A DNA stretch of 64,000 nucleotides from Synechocystis sp. LKSZ1 (GCF_040436315.1 NZ_AP031572.1:3410001-3474000); one strand, 5' to 3'. Counted from the first letter of the stretch, positions 17,292 to 27,097 are shown. The notes: generated by a model from the letters alone, not told the origin. Numbers and translations: made by a program.

Positions 17292-19634
17292 ATGACTGTC
17301 CCCCTCGATTTTCTGGCCCAATTGAACCCCTCTCAACGCACGGCGGTACAACATTTTTGCGGGCCATTGTTGGTGGTGGCTGGGGCCGGTTCGGGGAAGA
17401 CTCGGGCCCTGACCTATCGCATTGCCTACTTAATTCGTCACCATCGTGTTGACCCTGAAAATATTTTAGCGGTAACTTTTACTAACAAGGCCGCTAAGGA
17501 AATGAAAGAACGAATTGAGAGCATTTTCGTGCAAGAAATGGCACAGCAACAATTTGGCCAGCGATTTGAACTCTTAGGAGAATACGAACAGCGAAAACTG
17601 ACATCTCAAGTTTATAAGACAGTTACTAAAAAGCTATGGATTGGCACTTTTCATAGTTTGTTTGCACGTATCTTAAGGTTTGATATCAATAAATATCAAG
17701 ATGAGCGAGGCCGAACCTGGACGCGTAATTTCTCGATTTTTGATGAAAATGATGTCCAAAGCTTAATCAAAAATATTGTCACCAAGAAAATGAACTTGGA
17801 TGATAAAAAGTTTGACCCTCGTTCTATTCGCTATCAAATCAGTAACGCCAAAAATTTAGGGGTATTACCAGAGCAATATTTACAAGAAAATCCTGGCTAT
17901 AAGGGACGAGTTATCGCTGAAGTCTATCAAGATTACCAATCAGAATTAGCAGCCAATAATGCGCTAGATTTTGATGATCTTATTTTAGTTCCGGTTCGCT
18001 TGTTTCAGCAAAATGAAAGTGTTCTGGGCTATTGGCATCAACAGTTCTGTCACATTTTAGTAGATGAGTATCAAGACACTAATCGGATTCAGTATAATCT
18101 CATCCGTCTGTTAGTAACCAACGGTGAAAACCGTCGCGAGTCTTGGGATTGGCGCAATCGCTCTATTTTTGTAGTGGGGGATGCCGATCAATCGATCTAT
18201 AGCTTTCGTATGGCTGATTTTACTATTCTGCTCAATTTCCAAACGGATTTTGGCGATGGCCTACCCGATGAAGATACCCGCACCATGGTGAAGCTAGAGG
18301 AAAATTATCGCTCTCGGGAAAATATTCTCCAGGCCGCTAACCAACTGATTGAAAACAACAGTCAACGTATCGAGAAAACCCTGAAGGCAACCCGTGGCTT
18401 AGGGGAAGCTATTTATTGCTACCAGGCCGATGATGAACGGGATGAGGCCCGCTTTGTCTTGACAAAAATTCGACAACTGCGTCAGGATAACCCAGAACTT
18501 AACTGGGGGGACTTTGCCATTCTTTATCGCACCAATGCCCAATCTCGCTCCTTTGAAGATGAATTGATCAAATGTAATATTCCTTACAATATTGTGGGCG
18601 GTTTTAAGTTCTATGACCGACAGGAAATTAAAGATGCCCTAGCCTACCTGCGGGTTTTGGCTAATCCGGCCGATACAGTCAGTTTGCTCCGGGTGATTAA
18701 TACTCCCCGCCGGGGCATTGGCAAATCGACCCTCGATAGTTTGCTTCAGGCTGCCCAGGGGCTCCAAGTCCCCCTCTGGGAAATCCTCCAGGACGAGACC
18801 TCGGTGAATACCCTGGGGGGCCGAGCCGTTAAACCCCTGCGCCGCTTTGTAGAGATGATGCAAACACTCCAGGGCCAATTGGCAACCCAATCAGCCGTGG
18901 AAATCCTGGAAGCCGTTCTAGAGCAATCGGGCTACGTCTTTGACCTTGAACAAAAAGGTACGGAGGAAGCCGACAATCGCTTGGCCAACTTGGGCGAATT
19001 GAAAAATGCTATCCAGCAGTACCAAGAGGAAAACGAAGACAATAGTCTGCTAGGTTTTCTGGGCAATGCTTCCTTGGCTTCGGATTTAGATGACCTCCAG
19101 GAAGATTCAGAGAAAGTCTCTTTACTCACCCTCCATTCTGCTAAGGGCCTGGAATTTCCTGTGGTTTTTCTGGTGGGGATGGAACAGGGCACCTGTCCTC
19201 ACCTGCGTAGCCTCAATGACCCCCTAGCCTTGGAAGAAGAACGCCGCCTCTGCTATGTGGGGGTGACTCGGGCCCAGGAACAGTTGTTTATTTCCCATGC
19301 CCAACAACGCTACGTCTGGGGTTCCCAGGAAACCAAGATTCCTTCCCAATTTATTAAGGAACTGCCACCAGAATTATTGGAGAGTAACCGGCAAACCCGT
19401 CGTCACACCGGGGGAAGAGAACAGATGAAAACCCGTTCTTCCTCTGCATCCCCCCGCTTAGTTGTCGTGCCCTGGCGAGTTGGAGACCGCCTAGTCCATC
19501 GAAATTTTGGGGAAGGTACCGTGACCCATCTGCTGGGCCAGGATCGCAAACTCAACCTGGGGGTCAAGTTCCCTGGCCTAGGGACGAAGATTATTAACCC
19601 GAGTTTAGAACCGATCCAGCGCCTGGATTCCTAG
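17292..19634 (+). CDS. pcrA: ATP-dependent DNA helicase PcrA/UvrD
   Basis: 3'-5' superfamily 1 helicase for repair and removal of RecA filaments. 780 residues: LNPSQRTAVQ Q-motif, Walker A GAGSGKT near residue 31, FTNKAAKEMKER, motif II VDEYQDTN, GDADQSIYSFRMAD, LEENYRS, the late LLTLHSAKGLEFPVVF and VGVTRAQEQLF. A C-terminal Tudor-like tail (WRVGDRLVHRNFGEGTV) is of the PcrA type that contacts RNA polymerase. A possible insertion follows the first helicase motifs (residues about 75-115). Confidence 0.95.
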   Translation: MTVPLDFLAQLNPSQRTAVQHFCGPLLVVAGAGSGKTRALTYRIAYLIRHHRVDPENILAVTFTNKAAKEMKERIESIFVQEMAQQQFGQRFELLGEYEQRKLTSQVYKTVTKKLWIGTFHSLFARILRFDINKYQDERGRTWTRNFSIFDENDVQSLIKNIVTKKMNLDDKKFDPRSIRYQISNAKNLGVLPEQYLQENPGYKGRVIAEVYQDYQSELAANNALDFDDLILVPVRLFQQNESVLGYWHQQFCHILVDEYQDTNRIQYNLIRLLVTNGENRRESWDWRNRSIFVVGDADQSIYSFRMADFTILLNFQTDFGDGLPDEDTRTMVKLEENYRSRENILQAANQLIENNSQRIEKTLKATRGLGEAIYCYQADDERDEARFVLTKIRQLRQDNPELNWGDFAILYRTNAQSRSFEDELIKCNIPYNIVGGFKFYDRQEIKDALAYLRVLANPADTVSLLRVINTPRRGIGKSTLDSLLQAAQGLQVPLWEILQDETSVNTLGGRAVKPLRRFVEMMQTLQGQLATQSAVEILEAVLEQSGYVFDLEQKGTEEADNRLANLGELKNAIQQYQEENEDNSLLGFLGNASLASDLDDLQEDSEKVSLLTLHSAKGLEFPVVFLVGMEQGTCPHLRSLNDPLALEEERRLCYVGVTRAQEQLFISHAQQRYVWGSQETKIPSQFIKELPPELLESNRQTRRHTGGREQMKTRSSSASPRLVVVPWRVGDRLVHRNFGEGTVTHLLGQDRKLNLGVKFPGLGTKIINPSLEPIQRLDS

Positions 19635-19789
19635 GGCCAGAACTGAAGCAACTTGACCGATGGCAAGTTTGATCAATGGTTGATCGTCTTAAAATTTTCC
19701 GAAAAAAATAGGAGAGACGGACGTGAGACCTGCTAGGATACCGGCAAATTCTCTCCAAACCTGAATCACTACTTTCCTGGGTAACGGTC

Positions 19790-20554
19790 ATGCAACCCCG
19801 TGGTGTCATTCCCATTCGTCGTCAGCAGACGTTGCGTTATTTGGTGCTGGTGGCCTTTGTGGCGGCCCTGAACACCAGTTGTTCGGATAGCAACGATGAT
19901 ATCTCCGCTGTGCGGGAGGTGCGGCCCGATGATGCTGTGGCCAATCAACCCGTCGATGCGGTTTTCTACGAAACGGTAGCGCAATGCCAGCAGGACTTGA
20001 CCCAAAAGCAACAGGCCTATCAAACCCAACTCCGGGATTTTTCGGCTGGCCGCCGATCAACCGCTCCCATGGAACCAGCTCTCAAACCGGAAGACTGTGA
20101 AGCTCAGATGGCCCTGGCCCTGCGGGAACACGAAGGCCATGCTCCTGTGTACGAAAGTCTGGAGCAATGTCAGGCTGAAGGAACACAATGCACTCCGGCC
20201 ACCCGTAATGGCGGGCAAGCGAGTTCCGGTTACTATCCTCGCTTTGGAGGAACCTTTGTCTATCCTTACGATCCCAGTCCCGATTTTGTCTATTTCTACT
20301 ACGGGGGCGTTAATCATCGCGTCTATCGTCCGACCACCGTTTATCAAGGCAGTACCGGTAATTTAATTACGCCCTATGGCCGCACCCTCCCCCACTATCA
20401 ACCCGGTAGTCGCATTTCGGTTCCCCAACATACCCGCTTTACCGCGCCCGCTCGGCCCAAGGGAACCAGTGGCTCAGGCGTTATTCGGGGGCGCTCGAGT
20501 CATGGTTTTGGCTCGACCTACAAGGCCACGGGCCGGGGAGGCGTGGGTAAATAA
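19790..20554 (+). CDS. DUF1190 (YgiB-like) probable lipoprotein
   Basis: 254 residues. N-terminal export signal ending near LNTSCSD, which looks like a lipobox, then FYETVAQCQQDL and YESLEQCQAE repeats, DCEAQMALALREHEGHAP, and a Gly/Ser/Arg-rich C-terminus. E. coli YgiB has the same repeats and genetic neighbour (ygiC). The role is unknown; an envelope location is inferred. The stop overlaps the next ATG as TAATG, indicating coupling. Confidence 0.75.
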   Translation: MQPRGVIPIRRQQTLRYLVLVAFVAALNTSCSDSNDDISAVREVRPDDAVANQPVDAVFYETVAQCQQDLTQKQQAYQTQLRDFSAGRRSTAPMEPALKPEDCEAQMALALREHEGHAPVYESLEQCQAEGTQCTPATRNGGQASSGYYPRFGGTFVYPYDPSPDFVYFYYGGVNHRVYRPTTVYQGSTGNLITPYGRTLPHYQPGSRISVPQHTRFTAPARPKGTSGSGVIRGRSSHGFGSTYKATGRGGVGK

Positions 20555-21894
20555 TGCGTGCCATTCCCTTTAAGCGTCGTCCCCACTGGCAACAACATAT
20601 CCGCGACAATGCTTATCAAGCAGAGGTTTTGAGTGATGCCCGTCAGCAGTACTGGGTCGAGGCCCTCAAGCAACCGTTTTATATTCAATTTTCCACCGAA
20701 GAAGAAGATTGCTTAGCCCAGGCCACGGAAACCCTAGGGCAGATGTGTCAGGATTACCTGGATTGGTTTTTTACGGAAGAAACCGAGGGGGCCGTCGATC
20801 AGCGCTTGGCCCGGCTACAAATCTCCTCGGCTTATTGGGAAGCCATTAAATACTCTTGGGATCGCACTGAGCCGGAAGATCTGTCCCTTTATCTCCGTTT
20901 CGACTTGGTTATGGCTGAGGCGGCCAGTCTGCCCAAAATGATCGAAATTAACGCTGAAACGCCGCTACTAGGCTGTGAGCAGGTTTATCAGTGGAATTGG
21001 CTCCAGGATCTGATAGCCCATCGTGATCCCTCTTTACCCAAGGGTGTGAGTCAATTTAATGACTTTTGGGATCGGGTTTGTGGGCAGTGGCGAGAGGTGA
21101 TGGAAACCTATGGCACCTTAGGAAAAGTGATTTCCTTTCTGGTGGATGAAACCCTGGAGGAAGACATCGAAATGGCGGCCCAATTGATCCAGATGATTCA
21201 CGACGAGGTCGCGCCCGAGCAGTATTGTCAGATCGTTTACCTGCGGGATTGTTGGAATGGACAGGAACTGGTGCAACGAGGGCTCGGCATCGATGACCAG
21301 GGTTATCTGGTGGATCACTGCAACGAGCGCATGGAATTTATCTGGAAAATCTACGATTGGTCTGATCTGCAAAATGATGTAGAAAATTTTGGCATGACGG
21401 AGGTTTTTGCTCGCCACCTCAGCACAGGGAAAACCAAGTTCCTGGAACCGCTCTGGAAACAGGTGTTGTCGAATAAAGGTTCCTTGGTTTATCTTTGGCA
21501 GCTATTTAAAGACCATCCCGACTATGGCCCTTATCTGTTGGCGACCTATTTTGAGGATGACCTGGGCCCGGAAGCCACGCGCTTAGTGCTCGATACCCAT
21601 ATCCGTAAACCGCTGTTGGGCTTAGAAGGGGTCGCGACCACCTTACAAACGGGCTTAGGGTCGGCCCTGGAGGAACGGGAATCCTTTGGCTATGGCAAGG
21701 AGGGTTTTATCGTACAGGAGTATGTGCCTCTGCCTTCTGCCTACGATTACCATTACGTCATTGGCAGTTGGCTGGTGGGCGGACTGGAGGATGGCGAAGC
21801 GGCGGGAATTATTTTACGGGGGGATCACAACCGGATTACCACTCGCTATTGCTTGATCATTCCCCACATCGTGGCGGATCAGAAGATCATTTAG
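20554..21894 (+). CDS. Glutathionylspermidine synthase-like protein (YgiC family)
   Basis: 446 residues, ATP-grasp C-N ligase fold. Motifs seen: RFDLVMAEA, MIEINAETP, DQGYLVDHC, and a C-terminal EGFIVQEYVPLP...YVIGSWLVGG with IILRGDHNRITTRY. E. coli YgiC/YjfC are relatives without the amidase domain of Gss and of uncertain substrate; they likely ligate a small amine to a peptide. Directly coupled to the YgiB-like lipoprotein, as in enterobacteria. Confidence 0.82.
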   Translation: MRAIPFKRRPHWQQHIRDNAYQAEVLSDARQQYWVEALKQPFYIQFSTEEEDCLAQATETLGQMCQDYLDWFFTEETEGAVDQRLARLQISSAYWEAIKYSWDRTEPEDLSLYLRFDLVMAEAASLPKMIEINAETPLLGCEQVYQWNWLQDLIAHRDPSLPKGVSQFNDFWDRVCGQWREVMETYGTLGKVISFLVDETLEEDIEMAAQLIQMIHDEVAPEQYCQIVYLRDCWNGQELVQRGLGIDDQGYLVDHCNERMEFIWKIYDWSDLQNDVENFGMTEVFARHLSTGKTKFLEPLWKQVLSNKGSLVYLWQLFKDHPDYGPYLLATYFEDDLGPEATRLVLDTHIRKPLLGLEGVATTLQTGLGSALEERESFGYGKEGFIVQEYVPLPSAYDYHYVIGSWLVGGLEDGEAAGIILRGDHNRITTRYCLIIPHIVADQKII

Positions 21895-21972
21895 ATTTTG
21901 TGGGTAATGGCCCTCTAGATTCCTGATGATTGTCCCGACCCTGTTGCCTCACCCATTCTCCTAACTCTGGTG

Positions 21973-22782
21973 ATGACTGTTCCTAAAACGCTTTCTCTGC
22001 AACAACGTTCCTGGCAAGTGGAAGATTTTTTGCCGGTGGATTATGGCTTGCCCTCCGGTCTTTTGACTCAGTTGGATCAGGATTTACACCGCAATTGTGT
22101 CCGGTTATTGGGGCGGGATGTCTATAGCGAAGGGGATAGCCAACCGTTATTTGATTATCTGCAACCCCGTTGGGCCGAGTTTACCCCTGGTTTTCGTCAA
22201 TTAATGACCCTCTGGTTAGCCGATGAGCAAAAACACTATCAGGCGCTACGGCGGGTTTACCAGTTACTCACGAGGATTCCGGAAGAAGAGATGAACCAGT
22301 GCTTTGCCCGTCGTCACCACGAAATTGAACCGATCCAAGCCCTGTTAGCTGATGAGTTTACAATTCTGGTGGCCCTGCTGTTTGATGAACTGGGTTCGAC
22401 TATTTCCTATCGGCGAGATCTGCGGGAATATTACCGTCACTATGGCCCTGCGGTGACAAATATTGCAAAACAGTTAGTGATGGATGAGGGGATTCATTTC
22501 CAGAATGCGGCCCAAATACTCCAGACGTATCACGATAAGCGCCTGGGAGAATTACCCGCTTTACTGCACCATATTTCTCGCCTGGAAAAATCCCTGGGGC
22601 GGTATTGCAAAACCTTTTTTCTGGATCATGCCCAGGAACAGGAGCGCTTTCCCCCAGATTTTAATGAGGTGATTATTGCTATGATCTTGGCCCATTTTGA
22701 TTTAGGGCCCTCTCCCCGGCGGGGCCAGTATCTCTGGGCCTGGAAACCAGCAGGCCAGGCCTTTACTCCCCTTGTTGCATGA
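21973..22782 (+). CDS. Ferritin-like di-iron protein of unknown function
   Basis: 269 residues from ATG 21973 (a GTG precedes it). Helical, with two E/D-x-x-H metal motifs: DEQKHYQ (residues about 82-88) and DEGIHFQ (about 170-176), plus an extra acidic motif ADEFTILVALLFDELGS, so a four-helix di-iron centre is likely. The first helix may lie around HRNCVRLLGRD. It could be an oxygenase/desaturase-type or iron-storage relative; I cannot tell which. Follows the YgiC-like gene by about 80 bases and precedes an unknown gene with no gap. Confidence 0.6.
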   Translation: MTVPKTLSLQQRSWQVEDFLPVDYGLPSGLLTQLDQDLHRNCVRLLGRDVYSEGDSQPLFDYLQPRWAEFTPGFRQLMTLWLADEQKHYQALRRVYQLLTRIPEEEMNQCFARRHHEIEPIQALLADEFTILVALLFDELGSTISYRRDLREYYRHYGPAVTNIAKQLVMDEGIHFQNAAQILQTYHDKRLGELPALLHHISRLEKSLGRYCKTFFLDHAQEQERFPPDFNEVIIAMILAHFDLGPSPRRGQYLWAWKPAGQAFTPLVA

Positions 22783-23169
22783 ATGTTACCTATGTCTGAG
22801 TCTGAACTCCCACCCCTGACCCCGGAAACCTTTTGGGCCATTTTGCGGGAAGAAGTTAGTGATCAAACCGTGAATCAATTGCTGGCTTACTACCTCGGTT
22901 ATCGCTACGATCCGGTAGAGCAAGCCTGGGATACCCGCTTAGTAGAGGAATCCTGGCGCAGTGAGTATCCAGAACCACCGGATTTTATTGCGAATCGTCC
23001 CCCGGTAGTGAAATTAACGCGCTCGATTCCTACGGCGAATAAACAATTACTCAAGGAAAAACTGGGTTTTCCGGGTTACAAAATTGGTGAATTTACGCCA
23101 CGCCACACTCGACGCGCTACGGCCGTCAACTGGTTGCTGAGCTACCTGGTAGAGCATGGTGAAGCCTAA
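22783..23169 (+). CDS. Unknown protein coupled to hydrogenase protease
   Basis: 128 residues from ATG 22783, or 125 from ATG 22792. Soluble, no signal. Begins with an acidic, helical part (PETFWAILREEVSDQTVNQLLAYYLGYRYD) and ends basic (FTPRHTRRATAVNWLLSYLVEHG). Its 3' end overlaps the protease gene by 14 bases, so the two are co-translated, which suggests a hydrogenase-related role. I do not recognise the family. Confidence 0.65.
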   Translation: MLPMSESELPPLTPETFWAILREEVSDQTVNQLLAYYLGYRYDPVEQAWDTRLVEESWRSEYPEPPDFIANRPPVVKLTRSIPTANKQLLKEKLGFPGYKIGEFTPRHTRRATAVNWLLSYLVEHGEA

Positions 23170-23611
23170 TTTGATTATCGGCTACGGTAATACTCTACGA
23201 CGGGATGATGGGGTGGGTTACGCTCTAGCTGAAGAGATTGTCGAGAAAGCCTGGCCCGAGGTGCAGGCCCTGGCTGTTCATCAACTCACCCCGGAATTAG
23301 CGGCGATGATGGCCGAAGTGGAGCAGGTGATTTTTATCGATGCCCAGGGCCATTGGCAAGCGGGAGATCCCTTAATCACGCTCAGTTCTTTACAAATTTC
23401 AGGCCAAGGCCGCAGTCTAGAACACCATTGTAGCCCCGGCTATCTGTTGGCCCTGACCCAGGCCCTCTATGGCCCTAGTCCCCAGGCCTGGCTTTTAGCC
23501 ATCGCCGCTGAGGATTTTAGCTTTGGTGAAGGTTTATCGGAGGTTACCCAGCAAGCAAAGGGCCTAGCGAAAGAACAGTTGAGGGAACTGCTGGGCCTCC
23601 CAGATTGCTGA
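23156..23611 (+). CDS. hoxW: Hydrogenase maturation protease (HoxW-like)
   Basis: 151 residues. GYGNTLRRDDGVGYALAEEI is the family signature with the nickel-sensing aspartate; FIDAQGHW and the H-x-x-x-P segment EHHCSPGYLLALTQAL supply the other metal ligands. It clips the C-terminus of a NiFe-hydrogenase large subunit after nickel insertion. Assignment to HoxH rather than HupL processing is inferred; no hydrogenase structural gene is in the window. Confidence 0.82.
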   Translation: MVKPNLIIGYGNTLRRDDGVGYALAEEIVEKAWPEVQALAVHQLTPELAAMMAEVEQVIFIDAQGHWQAGDPLITLSSLQISGQGRSLEHHCSPGYLLALTQALYGPSPQAWLLAIAAEDFSFGEGLSEVTQQAKGLAKEQLRELLGLPDC

Positions 23612-23750
23612 GGTTCTATCACCTCGAGGTTAGCGGCGATACAATAGAAGTCAGCACCCTCCAAAATAGTACTTTTTGCCTTTTATTCGATTTGCCATGG
23701 ATCAATGGCAGGATTTTCAATAAAAATCGTTTATAGACTCAATAATTGTG

Positions 23751-23978
23751 ATGGAAACCAAAACGATTACAATCCGCGTTAATGCTGAGGTCGCCCGTAT
23801 TTTTGAAGCCGCTTCGGAAGAACAGCGTCATAAACTGGAAGCACTACTCAGTCTCAAACTAGGGGATGCAACTCAACGAAAAAGACCGTTAGAGACAGTG
23901 ATGAGTGATATTAGTCGGAATGCTCAAGCACGAGGACTAACCCCAGAAATTTTGAACTCGATTTTGAATGAGGCGTGA
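23751..23978 (+). CDS. Putative antitoxin of a PIN-toxin pair
   Basis: 75 residues from ATG 23751. The start TKTITIRVNAEVARIFEAASEEQRHKLEALLSLKL looks like a ribbon-helix-helix style start followed by a helix, which is common in small antitoxins; the rest (residues 40-75) likely wraps the toxin. Overlaps the toxin gene by 11 bases. Confidence 0.65.
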   Translation: METKTITIRVNAEVARIFEAASEEQRHKLEALLSLKLGDATQRKRPLETVMSDISRNAQARGLTPEILNSILNEA

Positions 23979-24381
23979 AGTGCGCTACGTTTTTGATACC
24001 AATGTGATTATCAGTGCACTTCTATTTGAGAAAAGCAAACCGGCTCAAGCCCTCCGATACGCCTTGGTCAAAGGAGAAGTATTGCTGTCACTTGACCTTT
24101 TGGAAGAGTTGAACGAAGTGCTTGGGCGCGAAAGATTTAATCGGTATTTAACCAGTGAAGAACGAGAGGAATTTTTAGAAGCTTTAGTAGAACGAGCAGT
24201 GCTGGTTGAAATAACCGAGAATGTGAAGGCCTGTCGTGATCCCAAGGATGACAAGGTGTTGGAGTTGGCCTTGAATGGAAATGCGCAATATATCATTAGT
24301 GGCGACCGGGATTTACTGGTTCTGAATTCATTCCGAAATACATTAGTGATTACTGTAGATGAGTTTTTAAAGATCATTTAG
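23968..24381 (+). CDS. PIN-domain toxin (putative RNase)
   Basis: 137 residues. FDTNVIISALLF at the N-terminus (catalytic aspartate), a central glutamate in LDLLEELNEVLGRERF, then CRDPKDDKVLELAL and ISGDRDLLVL give the four acidic residues of PIN ribonucleases (COG1569 type). Cleaves RNA in type II toxin-antitoxin systems. Overlap with the upstream gene supports a pair. Confidence 0.85.
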   Translation: MRREVRYVFDTNVIISALLFEKSKPAQALRYALVKGEVLLSLDLLEELNEVLGRERFNRYLTSEEREEFLEALVERAVLVEITENVKACRDPKDDKVLELALNGNAQYIISGDRDLLVLNSFRNTLVITVDEFLKII

Positions 24382-24463
24382 CTCAGGTAGTGGCGACGGT
24401 ACAATCAGTCGTTTGAGCCGAAGATCTATTAGTCATCTATAAGGATAAAATATTTGGGATTAG

Positions 24464-25819
24464 TTAATTGTACTCCAATAAACTCCAGAACTTTTCACTA
24501 CCGGGAAACTGAGCCACGACTACAACGGGGTTATTGCCAATAAAAACAGGCCCGCTAAAGACATCACCACTGCGACCAAGTTCGACCCATTTCTTTGATT
24601 GGCTATCAATCACCAGTACTTTTTGGGCCTGGGGGACGCGCAATTGGAACTGAGCCGCCTGATTGGCTGGCAGGGAGGTGGCTAGGGGCATTTGTAGATA
24701 AACTTGTTTGTCCGAAAAGGTGCCATAGGTCTTAGGAAAGGGCTGGCCTGCTGCCAGGGCCTGAATTTCGACCGCTATGGCCTGGGCATAGATCGTCTCT
24801 TGACTATTTTTGCTGAGGATGAGGAGTTGATAATTACCGGGATTGGGAAAAGCGACTTGCACCGTGGCCTGATTGCCAATACGCTGTACTAATGTCTGGT
24901 TAGTGGCCAACTCCTGGCCCTGGTCGGTTTGGAGACGAGCTACCACTTGAATGTCGTCGGGAACTCCTAGGGAGAGGGCCAGATTGCCATTGGCCTGCAA
25001 TTTGCCTTGATTCGGTTGGGCCAGGGTCAGCCGGTCTCGATAGAAACGAGGACTCAACACAGGTAATTGGTCAAATTCGGTCCGAGTCATGAGGGGCTGG
25101 AACAGTTGCCACTGGGTTTCTGCGGGAAAGTGGGTATTAATCAGCCGAGTAGGAGGCGTCGCAAAGTAGAAGGGACTAAACTGGGCCTGAAATTCCTGAT
25201 TATTGACGTTACCGGCCCCCCAAGTTGTATCGATCAGATACCAGGCTCCTTCAATGTCAACCGCGTTCCAGGCATGATTCAGTTGGCTATCATCCCCTAC
25301 AATGCCGCCAACGCCCTTAGCGTAACCCTCTATAATTACAGCCTGGAGGCCCATTTCCTTGGCCAGGGCCTGATAAAGATTCGCATACCCCCCACAAATG
25401 GTTTTGCGTCGCTGAAGAACCCCCTCGGGACTGAGGTCATCTCGATTGAGGGTGACATCGTAGCCAATGTGTTGGGTAATCCAGCTATAGGCCAGGCGGG
25501 CTTTTTCCGCATCAGTCCGGGCCTGGGGTGACAAGAGAGCAGCCAGTTCTGAGACGGACGTTCCTGAGTAGGTTAGGTTCTGAGCAAACTGGTCTAATTG
25601 TTCCGCATTACTCAGATTAAGGCTCTGGGGATTACCGGGAATGGGTTTCTTAACCCGCTGGGTCAAGACTTGGGCTTTGGGCTGGAGTTGTTCCAGGCCG
25701 GGAATCGTTAGTGGCCCTCCTCCGCCCTGAGTTTGACAGGCCAATCCTGTGGTGCTGATCAAGCAGACAAGGGCCAGGAGATAGCGAGAGGAAGAGCGAA
25801 AGTAAGGGGAGTTAACCAT
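24464..25819 (-). CDS. Transglutaminase-like lipoprotein
   Basis: 451 residues. Lipoprotein signal ending TGLACQT. A transglutaminase/protease-like core has the cysteine in TICGGYANLYQALAKEMG, the histidine in LNHAWNAVDI and the aspartate in YLIDTTWG; this is the kyphoscoliosis-peptidase type rather than a cross-linker of known substrate. The C-terminal 200 residues are beta-rich with no known motif. Probably at the periplasmic face. Separate from glyQ by 135 bases in which I see nothing. Confidence 0.8.
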   Translation of the reverse strand: MVNSPYFRSSSRYLLALVCLISTTGLACQTQGGGGPLTIPGLEQLQPKAQVLTQRVKKPIPGNPQSLNLSNAEQLDQFAQNLTYSGTSVSELAALLSPQARTDAEKARLAYSWITQHIGYDVTLNRDDLSPEGVLQRRKTICGGYANLYQALAKEMGLQAVIIEGYAKGVGGIVGDDSQLNHAWNAVDIEGAWYLIDTTWGAGNVNNQEFQAQFSPFYFATPPTRLINTHFPAETQWQLFQPLMTRTEFDQLPVLSPRFYRDRLTLAQPNQGKLQANGNLALSLGVPDDIQVVARLQTDQGQELATNQTLVQRIGNQATVQVAFPNPGNYQLLILSKNSQETIYAQAIAVEIQALAAGQPFPKTYGTFSDKQVYLQMPLATSLPANQAAQFQLRVPQAQKVLVIDSQSKKWVELGRSGDVFSGPVFIGNNPVVVVAQFPGSEKFWSLLEYN

Positions 25820-25954
25820 GGAAGAAGCCTAGGAAAGGAGCAGACGTCTCTAAAATAGCCAGATCGAACCAGGACTGAGGCCGAAATTGGCTAGCATTCC
25901 CAATCCCCCTATCCTTCTCGAATGAAGTCAACCCTCCTCCTCCCAGCCCGGCCG

Positions 25955-26845
25955 TCAGACCGTCTGCATTGTGAGGGGGCCTAGGGGAAAACCAAGAGAT
26001 TCCCTTTGTTGCAGATAAAGATGGGCAACTTCCCGGGCCATATTCCGAATGCGGCCAATGTAACGAGTCCGTTCCGTAACCGCAATCACTCCCCGTGCAT
26101 CGAGCAGATTGAAGGAATGGGAGCACTTCAGCACGTATTCCAGGCTGGGCAGAACCAGGCTACGTTCGATCAGTTGTTGGGCCTCTTGTTCATAGAGGTT
26201 GAATAAATTCAGGAGTAATTCTGGGTTAGAGGCCTCAAAGTTGTAGGTACATTGTTCAATTTCCCCCTGGAGAAAAATATCACCGTAGGCAATTTGTTCA
26301 TTCCAGCGGATTTTGTTGATAGCTTCTACGTTTTGCAGGTACATGGCCAACCGTTCCAAGCCATAGGTAATTTCAATCGAAACCGGGCGACAATCGATGC
26401 CGCCACACTGCTGAAAATAGGTAAATTGGGTAATTTCCATGCCATCCAGCCAAACTTCCCAGCCGACGCCCCAGGCCCCCAGGGTCGGCGATTCCCAGTT
26501 ATCCTCCACAAAGCGAATATCGTGGTCTTCGGGATGAATACCCAGCACTCGCAAGGAATCTAGGTAAACCTCTTGGATATTATCGGGGGACGGCTTAATT
26601 AAAACTTGGTATTGGTAATAGTGCTGGACGCGGTTGGGATTTTCGCCATAGCGGCCATCGGTGGGACGACGACAGGGTTCCACGTAGGCCACCGACCATG
26701 GCTCTGGCCCAATGGCCCGCAGGAAGGTATGGGGACTCATGGTTCCGGCCCCTTTTTCCGTATCAAAGGGTTGGGCAATTAGACAGCCCTGCTCCGCCCA
26801 AAATTGGTGCAATTGACTGATAACGGCCTGGAAAGTCAAGGTCAT
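25955..26845 (-). CDS. glyQ: Glycine--tRNA ligase alpha subunit
   Basis: 296 residues from ATG 26845 ([21 protein letters not shown]); a longer frame from 26968 has no conserved extension. Contains [35 protein letters not shown] and [18 protein letters not shown], the catalytic core of the alpha2-beta2 enzyme. The beta subunit gene is not in the window, as usual for cyanobacteria. Confidence 0.96.
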   Translation of the reverse strand: MTLTFQAVISQLHQFWAEQGCLIAQPFDTEKGAGTMSPHTFLRAIGPEPWSVAYVEPCRRPTDGRYGENPNRVQHYYQYQVLIKPSPDNIQEVYLDSLRVLGIHPEDHDIRFVEDNWESPTLGAWGVGWEVWLDGMEITQFTYFQQCGGIDCRPVSIEITYGLERLAMYLQNVEAINKIRWNEQIAYGDIFLQGEIEQCTYNFEASNPELLLNLFNLYEQEAQQLIERSLVLPSLEYVLKCSHSFNLLDARGVIAVTERTRYIGRIRNMAREVAHLYLQQRESLGFPLGPLTMQTV

Positions 26846-26984
26846 GGCGCTCGATGTCTGCGTAAATACCGGCTTCCATTCTCCCATACTTGCGTGGAAC
26901 TGCTCGGCGGTCGGCGGCAGAATTGAAGGCTCAATATAGCTAAAGCCCAACGACACAATAAACCCCACCCTTCCTACCCTTCAC

Positions 26985-27015
26985 AAGGGGAGGTGCCGGA
27001 AGCGGAGGGGTAAAA
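26985..27015 (+). repeat. Dispersed repeat, copy 1 (31 bp, GGGGAGGTGCC type)
   Basis: AAGGGGAGGTGCCG then GAAGCGGAGGGGTAAAA. Matches the copy at 33035-33065 at 29 of 31 positions (differences at positions 15 and 17). The bases just before it form a hairpin with its start, imperfect here (TACCCTT against AAGGGGA). Located between glyQ and the transporter ATPase. A short palindromic interspersed repeat of cyanobacterial type. Confidence 0.7.
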
Positions 27016-27097
27016 CTTTAAACGGCGGACTCCAGACCCGATTTCTCGGTAATCTTAGAAGGGCATTTGCCAATAGTTAAGAGGGCCAGTTGACCAG

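Noticed and set aside
24704-25531. Long frames on the plus strand opposite the transglutaminase lipoprotein
   Set aside because: They mirror the codons of a well-supported gene and show no motif or ribosome site.
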